Part shown: piece after piece, positions 9,028 to 19,595 of the stretch
Layout: each line of letters starts with the position of its first letter
Numbering within the stretch: the stretch's first letter is position 1
Assembly (NCBI RefSeq): GCF_000252445.1
Contig: NC_017790.1
Span: 2,908,501 to 2,972,500, forward strand
Direction of reading: 5' to 3'
From: Deinococcus gobiensis I-0
GTDB lineage: Bacteria > Deinococcota > Deinococci > Deinococcales > Deinococcaceae
DNA: 64,000 nt
The notes under the pieces: generated by a model
What the model saw: only the letters and a program-made list of their open reading frames with translations
The model's database searches: none
What the model was told of the DNA's origin: nothing
Program-made: the position numbers and the translations under genes

Positions 9028-9267
9028 TCAGAACCAGCGGCGGGTCTTGGCGGCGGGCTTGCCGCCCAGGCGGCGCTGGGCCTGGTCCAGCACGAAGTCG
9101 AAGGCCTTGTCGCGCTTGCGGGCCTTGACGTACTTGCCGCGCCCGGCCTGCTGGCGGCGGCGCAGCATGCCGATCAGTTCGAGGGCGACCGGGGCGTAGA
9201 CCAGAAGCTGGCGCAGGGTGCTGCTCTTCTTGCCGGAGTTCACGGTGCGGACACGGGGCGTCTTCAT
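9028..9267 (-). CDS. Small basic conserved-type protein, function unknown
   Basis: The 79-residue protein starting MKTPRVRTVNSGKKSS is strongly basic (many Lys/Arg) with one hydrophobic helix (LLVYAPVALELIGMLRRR) in the middle and ends KTRRWF. The ATG at 9267 is chosen because the longer in-frame start at 9363 would run through the divergent promoter of the amidohydrolase. A good hairpin terminator follows it. I do not recognise a family. The basic, helix-containing composition would fit a small membrane-associated or nucleic-acid-binding protein, and no function is claimed. Confidence 0.5.
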   Translation of the reverse strand: MKTPRVRTVNSGKKSSTLRQLLVYAPVALELIGMLRRRQQAGRGKYVKARKRDKAFDFVLDQAQRRLGGKPAAKTRRWF

Positions 9268-9344
9268 GCTCCTGAATACGCGGTTCGGGCGCGCGGAGTT
9301 GCGGGCAGAGGGCCGCGTCCGGGACGTGCGTGCCGCGCAGGCGC

Positions 9345-9350
9345 TACCCT
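9345..9350 (+). promoter_or_regulatory. Candidate -10 box TACCCT of the amidohydrolase (leaderless)
   Basis: TACCCT matches TANNNT and ends 5 nt before the ATG at 9356; no Shine-Dalgarno sequence intervenes. This indicates a leaderless mRNA. Confidence 0.5.
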
Positions 9351-9355
9351 GGGGC

Positions 9356-10549
<1,194 letters not shown>

Positions 10550-10553
10550 CGCC

Positions 10554-11009
<456 letters not shown>

Positions 11010-11014
11010 GCGCC

Positions 11015-12217
11015 GTGTCTGCGCCCCTTTCCTCCAGTGGCCCCGCCGCGTCCGGCCCGGCCCGGCCCGACTACGACTGGCTGTATTCCCGCACCCGCGC
11101 CGGCCGCGAACGGGGACCGCAGGCGGCGCGCGCCCTGCTCGACCACCTCGGGCGGCCCGACGAGACCTTCGCCAGCGTCCGCGTGGTGGGCACCAACGGC
11201 AAGGGCAGCACCTGCGCGATGCTGGAGGCGGGGCTGCTCGCCTGCGGCCTGCGGGTGGGCCGTTTCACGAGCCCGCACCTCGAAGCCTACGAGGAACGGG
11301 TGCGCACGGGTGGGCAGGACCTCGACCCACAGCGCACCGCGCGCTTTCTGGACTGGGCCAAGGTGAATGCGCCGGACGCGCCCTTCTTCGACCTCACCCT
11401 GGCCCTGGCCGCCCGGACCTTCCGCGAGGACGGCGTGCAGGTCGCCGTGATGGAGGCGGGCGTGGGCGGCGTCTCGGACGCGACACAGGCGCTCGGGCGG
11501 GTCGTGGCCGTCGCCCTGACGAACGTGGCCCTGGACCATACCGGCGTCCTGGGCGAGACGGTGCGCGAGATCGCCCGGGACAAGGCCCGCGCGGCCCGGC
11601 CCGGCGTGCCCCTGCTCACGACCGCGACCGGCGAGGCGCTGGACGAGGTGACGCGGGTCGCGGCCGAGATCGGGGCTCCCCTGTGGACGCCGGAGTCGCG
11701 CCCCGGCCTGTTTGACCTGCCGCGACCGCCTGCCCTGGCCGGCCCGCACCAGGCGCGCAACGCCGCTCTCGCGGCCGCCACCCTGCGCACGCTGGGCTAC
11801 GGCGCGGGCGTGGAGGCGGCCCTCGCGGCGACCCACCCGGCCCGCCTGGAACGGTTCGCGGTGAGCGGACGCACGGTGCTGGTCGACGGCGCGCACAATC
11901 CTCACGCGGCCGGGGTGCTGGCCCAGGCGGTGCCCCGCGCCGACGTCCTGCTGTTCGGCAATCTGGCGCGCAAGGACACGGCTGCCACCCTGACGCCCCT
12001 GCTGGCGGTGGCGCCCGTGCGGGTCTTCACCGCGCCCGGCGAGACGGCCACGCCGCCCGGAGAACTGGCCGCCCGGTACGGCGGCGTGGCCGATCCCGAC
12101 CCGCACGCCGCCCTGACCCGCGCCCTGGCATTCACCCCACAGGGCGGCACGCTGCTCGTCGCGGGCAGCCTGTATCTGGCGGGAACGGTCCGCGCCGCGC
12201 TGCGTGCCGGCGTTTGA
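11015..12217 (+). CDS. folC: Folylpolyglutamate / dihydrofolate synthase (FolC)
   Basis: The 400-residue Mur-ligase-family protein has the ATP loop VVGTNGKGSTCAML, FTSPHLEAYEERV, an EAGVGGVSDAT block and the C-domain motif VDGAHNPHA. It adds glutamates to (dihydro)folate. The GTG at 11015 is chosen because it follows the sufU stop by 5 nt and gives the usual N-terminus; the longer frame from 10925 would overlap sufU by 85 nt. Its TGA (12215-12217) lies inside the -35 box of the tRNA-Thr promoter. Confidence 0.88.
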   Translation: MSAPLSSSGPAASGPARPDYDWLYSRTRAGRERGPQAARALLDHLGRPDETFASVRVVGTNGKGSTCAMLEAGLLACGLRVGRFTSPHLEAYEERVRTGGQDLDPQRTARFLDWAKVNAPDAPFFDLTLALAARTFREDGVQVAVMEAGVGGVSDATQALGRVVAVALTNVALDHTGVLGETVREIARDKARAARPGVPLLTTATGEALDEVTRVAAEIGAPLWTPESRPGLFDLPRPPALAGPHQARNAALAAATLRTLGYGAGVEAALAATHPARLERFAVSGRTVLVDGAHNPHAAGVLAQAVPRADVLLFGNLARKDTAATLTPLLAVAPVRVFTAPGETATPPGELAARYGGVADPDPHAALTRALAFTPQGGTLLVAGSLYLAGTVRAALRAGV

Positions 12218-12242
12218 CAAGCCCCTGGGCAGGGCTTATTTT
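12214..12242 (+). promoter_or_regulatory. Sigma-70-type promoter of tRNA-Thr
   Basis: TTGACA at 12214-12219, a 17-nt spacer and TATTTT at 12237-12242 form a near-consensus vegetative promoter about 43 nt before the tRNA. It overlaps the folC stop codon. Confidence 0.75.
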
Positions 12243-12284
12243 GGTTCGTGCGCCTCTCGCCCGAAAGGGTCTCGACTGCCGCGC

Positions 12285-12363
<79 letters not shown>

Positions 12364-12365
<2 letters not shown>

Positions 12366-12388
12366 CCTCCGCTCAGCGCGGAGGTTTT
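12364..12388 (+). terminator. tRNA-Thr terminator supplied by the island
   Basis: A 9-bp stem AACCTCCGC / GCGGAGGTT (12364-12372 with 12378-12386) and a 5-nt loop are followed by TT. It differs in sequence from the terminator at attR (47248-47270), so each side of the crossover carries its own terminator. The left one came with the island. Confidence 0.7.
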
Positions 12389-12412
12389 GCCTTTTCTGAA
12401 AGTCCGTCGATA

Positions 12413-12450
12413 TGCCACAGTTGGACCTGTGCCACAGTTTTGCCACAGTT
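12413..12450 (+). repeat. Three TGCCACAGTT repeats, probable integrase arm sites (left)
   Basis: Exact TGCCACAGTT copies lie at 12413-12422, 12430-12439 and 12441-12450, and a near inverted copy (TTGTGGCA) at about 12470-12477. The last two direct copies are spaced 11 bp, about one helix turn. The same 10-mer occurs twice with 11-bp spacing at the other end of the island (47062-47082). The 12366-12561 stretch has no gene. Confidence 0.7.
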
Positions 12451-12561
12451 GAGGGCTGCAGGGCTTCAATTGTGGCAAGGCCGAGTCCAGGCGCGCCTAC
12501 ACGAGATGCCCTGTTGCCCCGCAGATGGGGCGTCTCCGACAGAACGTCGACGGGGCGCAAA

Positions 12562-14712
12562 TCATCCGCCCCGCTGTTCCGCCTTCGCCTCCCGATGTTC
12601 GCTGGACCCCCGGAGGACGTCCAGTGTCCCTTCCCAGTCGATAAACCGGTCAAGCACCATCCGGCGGGCATACGCAGGCGGCAGATGCACCTGATATTTG
12701 CTGACACGCGGCAGCCTCACCCGCTCCAGCAGGGCGTGGCGCTCCTCAGCACTCCAGGCGGACCAGTCGCTGGCGAGGAGGGCCAGAGCCGCCTGCCGCG
12801 CCGTCTCGTCTCTGGCCCGCAGGGACACCTGAAGGGCGTCAGCAGCCACCGCGCCGAAGGGTTGCAGGGCCGCCTGCAGCGTCGTGTTGATCCGGGTGCC
12901 TGCGTAGGTGTGCCAAACCAGGGTCAGGCCCTGCCCCGTCACCGGCAGCCGACTGCCGAACAGCGCGGCGGTGCGGGCCGCCATATCCCGCAGCAGTTCC
13001 GCCGAGGCCTGATCCAGACCGTCTGGCAGGGGATGGCCGCTGAGCAGTTCACGGTGGCGCCACGCCAGGGCGCGTTCCATCTGGCGCGGCAGGCCCCCGG
13101 CCCACTTGGGCGGCCGGCCACTCTGGTCCGGCTTGACCAGCACCGTGCCCGCCCGGTCCTGAATCGCCGTGACCTGCCAGGCCTGCCCGCCGAGCAGCAC
13201 GACCACCGGAAGCCCAGCCGCCAGATCCTCACGCAGTTCCTCGACGAAGGCCAGTTCGATCTGACCGACCTCCGCGTGGTCACGGGTATCCACCAGCGTG
13301 AAACTGTCGGGCACCTCGAAGGTGGCGATCAGGTCGCCCAGCTGACGCCGCCCGAACAGGCGCTCGCCCCGGTCCCCCAGCGCCAGCTGCCCCCCCAGCT
13401 GCGCCAGCAGATCGTGGGCCACCAGATGCCGCAGCACGTCCCGCCGCTCCTCCTCCGGGATCCGGGAGAACGCGGGGCTGGTCTGCACCGCCCGCAGGAG
13501 CGAGTCGGGCGTATGGGCGCGGCGCAGCACCTCCGACAGCAGTTGCTGGAGCAGGATGTGGTAGGCGCGGGTATCGGGCCGCACGGCCTCTACCCAGCCT
13601 TCCTGCGCCAGACTCAGGAGGGCGGCCGTGGTCAGCAGTTCCCGCTCGGTTTTGGGGTACATGACGGTGTGCTGCGCGCGGCCCGCCCGGCGGCCGGTGC
13701 GCCCCCAGCGCTGCAGCAGGCTCGACACGCTGCCCGGTGTCCCCCACTGCAATACCCCGTCGAGGTCGCCGATGTCCACGCCCAGTTCCATCGCACTCGT
13801 GCAGGCCACACAGGCGCTGCCCCCGCCCGCCAGCACGTCCTCGGCCGTCTGGCGGGCGTCGCGGCTGATGGCCGAGTGGTAGCTGCCGCTGAAGTCCAGC
13901 CCGGCCCGCCGCCGCAGGTGGTCGGCGATCTCCTCGGCGTCGGCCCGGCTCTCGGTGAAGGCCAGGGTCCGGCGGTGGCGCACCCGCCCGAGCAGGTCGG
14001 CCAGCGCGTCGGGATGGTCCGGGCTGACCACCTCGGCTGTCCGGCTGGGCGTAGCCCCCGGCGGGCGCACCACCCGCCCCTGCCGCGCACTGCTGCCGCG
14101 CAGCCAGCGACCCAGATCGCCGGGATTGGCGACGGTGGCACTCAGGCCCAGGCGCTGCACGTCCTCATCGCTGCACGCGGTCAGCCGCTCGATCAGGCTG
14201 ATGAGCTGCGCGCCCCGGTCGCTCGCGGCAAAGGCATGCACCTCGTCCACGATGACCAGCCGCAGGTGCCCGAACAGTTCCCCCACAGGCTGTCCATGAA
14301 TGAACATCGCCTCCAGGCTTTCCGGAGTCGTGAGCAGCACCTCGGCCGGATCGGCCAGAAAGGCCTTGCGAGCCGAGGCCCCGACCCCGCCGTGCCACTT
14401 GAAGGCCGTCATGCCCAGCAGCCCCGCGAGGCGGGACACGCGGTCTTCCTGGTTGTTCAGCAGGGCCACCAGCGGGCTGAGGTACAGCAGCCGCACGCCG
14501 GGCCGGGGCTGACGGTGCAGCAGATCGAGGGCGGGAAAAAAGGCCGCCTCGGTCTTGCCCCCCGCCGTCGGGGCCAGGATGATGGCATTCTCGCCGGCCA
14601 GCACGCTGGGGATGCTCGCCTCCTGCACAGGGCGTAACCCCGACCAGCGCAACTGGTCGGCAATCCCCGCGCGGAGGCGCGGGCTGAGCTGCATGAATGC
14701 GGAGGCGGTCAC
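12562..14712 (-). CDS. DEAD/DEAH-box helicase, Lhr/BrxHI-like (last gene of the eight-gene operon)
   Basis: From the GTG at 14712 the product is 716 residues. A superfamily-2 core fills the N-terminal half: Walker A APTAGGKT (47-54), DEVH (156-159), SAT (191-193), TSAMELGVDIGDLDGVLQWG (about 305-324) and motif VI QRWGRTGR (334-341). The C-terminal half is a long helical region of its own. This layout is that of Lhr-like helicases, including BrxHI of type 2 BREX and the helicase of Shango. It follows the BrxD-like ATPase gene by 10 nt, a pair also found together in those systems. A GAGGCGAG ribosome-binding site supports the GTG; the ATG at 14694 is an alternative. It may act on foreign DNA. 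Confidence 0.85.
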   Translation of the reverse strand: MTASAFMQLSPRLRAGIADQLRWSGLRPVQEASIPSVLAGENAIILAPTAGGKTEAAFFPALDLLHRQPRPGVRLLYLSPLVALLNNQEDRVSRLAGLLGMTAFKWHGGVGASARKAFLADPAEVLLTTPESLEAMFIHGQPVGELFGHLRLVIVDEVHAFAASDRGAQLISLIERLTACSDEDVQRLGLSATVANPGDLGRWLRGSSARQGRVVRPPGATPSRTAEVVSPDHPDALADLLGRVRHRRTLAFTESRADAEEIADHLRRRAGLDFSGSYHSAISRDARQTAEDVLAGGGSACVACTSAMELGVDIGDLDGVLQWGTPGSVSSLLQRWGRTGRRAGRAQHTVMYPKTERELLTTAALLSLAQEGWVEAVRPDTRAYHILLQQLLSEVLRRAHTPDSLLRAVQTSPAFSRIPEEERRDVLRHLVAHDLLAQLGGQLALGDRGERLFGRRQLGDLIATFEVPDSFTLVDTRDHAEVGQIELAFVEELREDLAAGLPVVVLLGGQAWQVTAIQDRAGTVLVKPDQSGRPPKWAGGLPRQMERALAWRHRELLSGHPLPDGLDQASAELLRDMAARTAALFGSRLPVTGQGLTLVWHTYAGTRINTTLQAALQPFGAVAADALQVSLRARDETARQAALALLASDWSAWSAEERHALLERVRLPRVSKYQVHLPPAYARRMVLDRFIDWEGTLDVLRGSSEHREAKAEQRGG

Positions 14713-14722
14713 CAGTCTCGCC

Positions 14723-16000
14723 TCAGAACAGCTCGTCGGGCGAGACGAGCACTTCACCGCGTTCCTCGGGACTCAGGGCCGCCGTATCGAGCGCGAAGTC
14801 GTACTCCTGATCCGGGTGGAAGTCCGGATAATCGCGGGCACGGTCGAGGACGCTGACAAATTCACGGATGGCGACGCGCGGTGAGCGGCTGCCCAGGCGC
14901 TGCGTCCACCCCGCCGCGAGCATCTCGGCAAATCCGGCAGGCAGGCGGCCCAGCACGCCGCTCTCCAGTTCCCACAGTTCCTGCACGCGGCGCATGACCG
15001 CCACCAGATTTTCCTGGCTGAAGGTCGGCAGGGGCAGCTGCGGTCCACGGAGATTCGGATGGGCGGTGCGCTGGGTGGGGTCGTCCAGGCGCTGCGCCAG
15101 GGGGGGCAACTCGGTGATGCCCCGGCGGTCGTCGTACACCTCCGGGGTTCCGGCCAGCACCAGATACAGCCCCGGCACCCCGCGCGCGAGCTGGTCGAGC
15201 AGGTCGCGCAGGTTGGCCCAGGCGCGCAGGCGCAGGTCACGCTTGAGATGTCGCATCTCGTCGAGTTCGTCGAGCACGATCAGAAGGCCGGGCCGCCCGA
15301 GATGCCGCAACATCCGGGTAAATTCCCGCAGGTACGCCGCCGTGTCGGCAGGCCCCACCTGCCCGCGTACCCCGGTCAGCTGGCGGGTCGAGGCGTGGGG
15401 GTCGGCCATCAGCCAGCCCAGCACGTCGCGTTTCAGGGCGTGGTCGCCGCGCACGTCGGCGTCGTAGTAGGCCCGCAGCGCCGCACTGAAACTGGGGCGC
15501 TCCTGTGCGACCTCCGCGAGCAACACTTCGACGCGCTGCCCGACCGCCTCACGCACGGCGCTGCCCAGGTGCTCGGGAATCCCCTGCACCTCCAGTACGT
15601 AGTCCTCAGCGCTGCCCAGCCAGCGGTCAAGCAGGGTACCCAGCGCATTGCCCTCGGTCCCACTGATGCCCAGGTTCTGCATGATGCCCCGGTAGAGCCG
15701 CTCGAGCATGTGCAGCGAGGCCGCGTCGCGGTTCATGGACACCTGACTCACAGCGAAGCCCTGCTGGCGCGCCGTCTCGGCCAGGCGGCTGGTGATGAAG
15801 GTCTTGCCGCTGCCGTACCCACCCCGGATACCCTTGAATTGACTGTGGCCGCCGCTCACCTCACGCAGCTGGTCGAGCAGCACGTTCAGCTCACGCTCCT
15901 GCCCCACCGCGTAATGGTGCAGGCCCAGGGTCGGGACTCCCCCCTGGCGCAGCGCGCTGAGGATATGGACGGCGTCGTGGCGGGGAATGGCTGAAGTCAT
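14723..16000 (-). CDS. BrxD-like ATP-binding protein (DUF2791 type)
   Basis: The 425-residue P-loop ATPase of the STAND/AAA class has Walker A RGGYGSGKT (about 59-67), Walker B GLLIVLDELDEM (about 238-249), and a following sensor-like stretch LVLAGTPEVYDDRRG. The N-terminal ALRQGGVPTLGLHHYAVGQ and the overall order match BREX BrxD / DUF2791 proteins as I know them. It overlaps the coiled-coil gene in an ATGA junction and is followed 10 nt later by the Lhr-like helicase. In BREX type 2 and Shango the same ATPase-helicase pair is found, so the two probably act together. None of the BREX methylase or phosphatase genes is nearby. Confidence 0.82.
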   Translation of the reverse strand: MTSAIPRHDAVHILSALRQGGVPTLGLHHYAVGQERELNVLLDQLREVSGGHSQFKGIRGGYGSGKTFITSRLAETARQQGFAVSQVSMNRDAASLHMLERLYRGIMQNLGISGTEGNALGTLLDRWLGSAEDYVLEVQGIPEHLGSAVREAVGQRVEVLLAEVAQERPSFSAALRAYYDADVRGDHALKRDVLGWLMADPHASTRQLTGVRGQVGPADTAAYLREFTRMLRHLGRPGLLIVLDELDEMRHLKRDLRLRAWANLRDLLDQLARGVPGLYLVLAGTPEVYDDRRGITELPPLAQRLDDPTQRTAHPNLRGPQLPLPTFSQENLVAVMRRVQELWELESGVLGRLPAGFAEMLAAGWTQRLGSRSPRVAIREFVSVLDRARDYPDFHPDQEYDFALDTAALSPEERGEVLVSPDELF

Positions 16001-17889
16001 GGCTGCTCCTGGCGGCGGCGCGGATTGAGGATGTAGTAGGTGTCGTCTGGCCGCGTGACCCGCAGGAAGACATGCTCGCCATTCTGGACCAGCGCCTCTA
16101 TCACGCCGTCAAGATCACGCCGGAAGCGCCGCACACTCTGCTCCGGCGGGACGAACCGGCCCAGGTCGCGCTCGGCCACCTCGCCGTGCGTGGTGATCAG
16201 CCTCAGCGCCCCCAGCACCGCGTCCGGCGCGTCGGGCAGGATGTTCGGGGGCACGGAGACTCCGGCGATCACGGCGACCGGGTGGGCGGAGTTCTGCGGA
16301 CTGGAGACACCGCCCTGAGTCGTGGACGGATCGGCCACGGCCACGCGAATGCGGCGGGGCGCAGGCGTCTGCTCATACTCGGCGGCCAGTCGGGCGCTCA
16401 GCGCGGCCGTGCGCTCGGCCAGAGTGTCGGCCATGCGCGCTTCCAGACCTCTCTGGGCGTCCTGCTCCAGAGCTGCCGCTTCGGCCTCCAGACGAGTCGC
16501 CTGCTCGGCCAAGGCTTGCTCGTGCCCGGCCAACAGCTCGGCCTCCAGGCGTGACCACGCCGCCCCCAGTTCCTGATGTTCCGCCCCCTCTATGTCCGAG
16601 AGCCGCTGCGCCTGAAACGCCTGTGCGGCCCGGCGCTGCTCCTCCAGGGCCTGGGCCAGCTTCACCTGGGCCGCGGCCCGCAGCGGCGCGAGCTGCTCTT
16701 CCAGGGCGTGATCGGCCATCTCCTGTCTGGTTCGCAGGGTCACGGCCAGCTGGCCTTCCAGTTCGGCGCGCTCCCGGGCCAGCTGCTCGGCGTGGGCAGC
16801 TTCCAGTTCAGCCCGCAGCGCGGCCACAGTGGCTTCGGCATCGGCCTGCTGGGTCCGGAGCTGCTCGGCCCTGACCTGTTGCCGCTCCTCCTCCCAGCGG
16901 GCACGGGCCGCAGTGGCCTGCTGTTTCAGTTCGGGGGCCAGGCGCTCGCGTTCGGCCCGCAGCCGGGCAGAGAGACTGTCCCCATGCTGGACACGCAGCT
17001 TCTCCAGGTCCGTGAGGTGGCCGGTTTCCAGGGCTGCCCGCTCTCTGTCGAGGGCCTGACTGTGCTGCCGCTGGCACTCTTCCTGTTCAGCGGCCGCCAG
17101 GGCACCCAGCTCGGCCTCCAGCGCCTGACGCTCCTGAACCAGCGCTGCCTCTCCCCGCTCCTGCTCGGCCCTGAGCTGGGCCTCCCGCTCCAGGGTCAGT
17201 TGTACGTTGAGCGTGTCCAGTTCGTGGGCGTGCCTCAGGCTCAGCTCGTCGCGCAGGGCAGACAGCCTGTCCTGGACGCGCAGCCGCTCGCGCACCTGCG
17301 CCAGTTCGGCGTCCAGCTGCCGGGCATGGCGCTCGCGCTCGGCCGCCATGGCCCGCCCACGGGTCTGCTCGGCGTCGGCGGCAAGGTCGGCTCTGGCCCG
17401 CGCCAGGTCATTTTCCAGGCGCAGACGTTCGGCGTCCAGCTGCCGGGTACGCTCACGCCGCGCTTCGTCTTCCAGAAAAAACCGCTCGCGTTCCAGAATC
17501 CTCGACAGTTCGAGAGCGGTGGCCCGGGCCTGCCGCTCGCCGTCCGTCTTCAGGCGCTGACGCAGCAGCCGCAGGTCACGTTCCAGATCCAGGCGACTCT
17601 GCCGGCGCAGGGTCATCATGCGTCCCTGATGCACCGCCAGCAGTCGTTGCTCGTCGGCCGAGTAGGGGCGGCCGGACGGAGTCGCCCAGCGGCGCTCCAT
17701 TTCTTCCAGGACTGCCCGCTTCCAGTGCCTGAATCCGGTCTGCACCTCGGCCAGATCCTGCTGAAGTGCCGCCTCCAGGGCCGGAATGTACAGAGTGGCC
17801 CGTTCCTCGGCAGACACGGGAAAGCGCCACACCCCCTGACCTCGGCGAGGCCGGAAGCGCAGGAACCGGCGAGCCGGAGCAGCGCTCAT
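15997..17889 (-). CDS. Long coiled-coil protein of the eight-gene operon
   Basis: The 630-residue protein starts MSAAPARRFLRFRPRRGQG, chosen because this ATG overlaps the upstream stop (ATGA). Residues about 60-540 are nearly all charged/Ala/Leu heptads (for example LRAERERLAPELKQQATAAR), predicting one very long coiled coil. A compact C-terminal domain (about 560-630) contains LGALRLITTHGEVAERDLGR and ends in a short beta hairpin, which looks like a winged helix. The ATG at 16000 of the ATPase overlaps its stop. It could be a scaffold joining the membrane motor to the ATPase-helicase pair. I know no named family for it. Confidence 0.75.
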   Translation of the reverse strand: MSAAPARRFLRFRPRRGQGVWRFPVSAEERATLYIPALEAALQQDLAEVQTGFRHWKRAVLEEMERRWATPSGRPYSADEQRLLAVHQGRMMTLRRQSRLDLERDLRLLRQRLKTDGERQARATALELSRILERERFFLEDEARRERTRQLDAERLRLENDLARARADLAADAEQTRGRAMAAERERHARQLDAELAQVRERLRVQDRLSALRDELSLRHAHELDTLNVQLTLEREAQLRAEQERGEAALVQERQALEAELGALAAAEQEECQRQHSQALDRERAALETGHLTDLEKLRVQHGDSLSARLRAERERLAPELKQQATAARARWEEERQQVRAEQLRTQQADAEATVAALRAELEAAHAEQLARERAELEGQLAVTLRTRQEMADHALEEQLAPLRAAAQVKLAQALEEQRRAAQAFQAQRLSDIEGAEHQELGAAWSRLEAELLAGHEQALAEQATRLEAEAAALEQDAQRGLEARMADTLAERTAALSARLAAEYEQTPAPRRIRVAVADPSTTQGGVSSPQNSAHPVAVIAGVSVPPNILPDAPDAVLGALRLITTHGEVAERDLGRFVPPEQSVRRFRRDLDGVIEALVQNGEHVFLRVTRPDDTYYILNPRRRQEQP

Positions 17890-19595
17890 GAGGAACCGGT
17901 CATCTGGAGGAGGAGCAGCTGACCGGCATCGTTGCCCGCCACGACCTGCTCGCCGCTCCAGCCCAGCGCCCTGACCGGAACCCTGCCCCGGTACAGCACC
18001 TCGCTTTCCCCCGACTCCACACCGATCAGGTGGATGTTCCCTCCCACGGTGGCGGCCACCTGTTCTCCATCCGGCGACAGGGCGAGCGCCGTGACCGCAC
18101 CCGGCAGCGGCGGCAGGGGCAGCTCGGCCTGCGCCGACAGCACCGTGACGCTGCGGTTCACTGCCACCGCCACACGGTCGCCACTGGAGGCCATAGCGGT
18201 GACCGGCAGACTGTCCTGGGCCTGCCACCAGGGCTGCGTGAGCAGCAGGTCTTCGTCGAACACCATGACCTGTCCGCGCTGCGTTCCCAGCAGGATGCGG
18301 TCCTCCGGAGTGACGTGAAGCGCGGTCGCAGACACGCCGCGCAGAGGCGCACTGCCCTGCGCGTCCGGGCCACCCAGATTCCAGCCGCCCAGGGTGCCGT
18401 CGTCCTGAAGGGCCACGGCACGGTTACCGGCACGGACGGCGAAGCCCAGCAGCCGCTGGCGCACCGATCCAGCGCGGGTGTGCTGCCCCTCCCACAACCG
18501 GACACGGCCGCTCTCGTCGGCGGCCACCACGCCCCCGGCACTCAGGCCCAGCCCCACGGGCCGACCCTCCAGACCGTCCAAGCTCCGCAGCGGCTGGCCC
18601 CCGGAACCAAACAGCCGGACCCGCAGGTCCGTGCCCGCCGTGATGATGTGCTCGCCGTCGCTGAAGATGTGGGTCAGCCAGCCCTGGTGGGCCTGCACGA
18701 CCTGTGGGGCTGGCCGCGTGTTCTGGGAAGGCGCGGCGACGGGCACAGTTTGACCCGATTGCAGGAGACGCACCAGCGCGGCGGCATCGAGACGCTCGTT
18801 TTCTTGCAGGGCCAGCGACAGGGTAAGGGCCTGCCGCAGGGCAGGGGACGTCCCGGGAGGCAGGGTCGGTAGCGGCTGTCCCAGGGCGCGCTGGGCCGCG
18901 TCCGGTACGGCTTCGCCCGTCACGGCATACAACAGCGTGGTCCCCAGGGCATAGATGTCGCTGGCTGCCGTGGTGCGCGCGGGCGTTCGGAGTTGCTCGG
19001 GAGCGAGGCCGGCCGGCCAGTCGGGCTGCCCCCAGCCCAGATCCAGGCGCGCGCCCCCTTGGGTCAGGCTGACTCGGCCCGGCCCCAGCCCTCCGTCCAT
19101 ACCTTCCCGCTGGGCATGCCGGGCCGCCAGCGTCTGCGCCAGCGCCGCCATGACGGCCTGCGCTTCTTCGGGAGCAAGAAGACGACCAGCACGAACACGG
19201 TCCAGCAGCGACTCCCCGAGTGGAAGTGCGGTCACGGCGTAGCGGGTGCCGTTCTGCTCGAAGTTCAGCTGGACCTGCTGACCGCCCGAAGCCGGCCCGG
19301 TGCGCGACAGCTGGGCCGTCCACCGTTCCAGCGCCGCGCGGCTCTCCTCGGGCAGAATGACCAGTGCGCCCAGCCGCCGCGCACCCGGAGGAAAAAACTC
19401 CAGCAGCAGCACCGGCTGCCCGCGCGTCTCGTCTAGGGCCTGATAGCTGATACCGCCGTCCCGGCGCAGGGCACGGACCACCTGATACCGCTGATACAGC
19501 CGGGTTCCAGCACTCAGTGCCGCCAACACTTCTCCGCAGCGGGGACAGGACAGGTCACTGGTAGTCACGGCCTGACCACAATGGGCACAGGTCAT
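17886..19595 (-). CDS. Zinc-ribbon pseudokinase with C-terminal WD40 propeller
   Basis: The 569-residue protein has three parts. A CxxC...CxxC zinc ribbon (Cys 3, 6, 17, 20) comes first. Residues about 30-290 form a protein-kinase-like domain with the C-lobe marks LAPEQLR and SDIYALGTTLLYAVTG. The catalytic loop reads DGGLGPGRV in place of HxDxxxxN, and the DFG position reads LDLGWG, so it should be a pseudokinase. Residues about 310-569 form repeating beta segments (ITAGTDLRVRLFGSG, AADESGRVRLWEG, AGNDAGQLLLLQ), a WD40-type propeller. It overlaps both neighbours by 4 nt (ATGA). A sensing or assembly role is likely; PglW of BREX is a kinase, so the link with BrxD/BrxHI-like partners is notable. 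Confidence 0.8.
   Translation of the reverse strand: MTCAHCGQAVTTSDLSCPRCGEVLAALSAGTRLYQRYQVVRALRRDGGISYQALDETRGQPVLLLEFFPPGARRLGALVILPEESRAALERWTAQLSRTGPASGGQQVQLNFEQNGTRYAVTALPLGESLLDRVRAGRLLAPEEAQAVMAALAQTLAARHAQREGMDGGLGPGRVSLTQGGARLDLGWGQPDWPAGLAPEQLRTPARTTAASDIYALGTTLLYAVTGEAVPDAAQRALGQPLPTLPPGTSPALRQALTLSLALQENERLDAAALVRLLQSGQTVPVAAPSQNTRPAPQVVQAHQGWLTHIFSDGEHIITAGTDLRVRLFGSGGQPLRSLDGLEGRPVGLGLSAGGVVAADESGRVRLWEGQHTRAGSVRQRLLGFAVRAGNRAVALQDDGTLGGWNLGGPDAQGSAPLRGVSATALHVTPEDRILLGTQRGQVMVFDEDLLLTQPWWQAQDSLPVTAMASSGDRVAVAVNRSVTVLSAQAELPLPPLPGAVTALALSPDGEQVAATVGGNIHLIGVESGESEVLYRGRVPVRALGWSGEQVVAGNDAGQLLLLQMTGSS

Noticed and set aside
12562..16000. Calling the BrxD-like ATPase and helicase pair a BREX or Shango system
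   Set aside because: No PglX/BrxX methylase, PglZ phosphatase or TerB-like gene is in the operon, and the other six genes are foreign to those systems.
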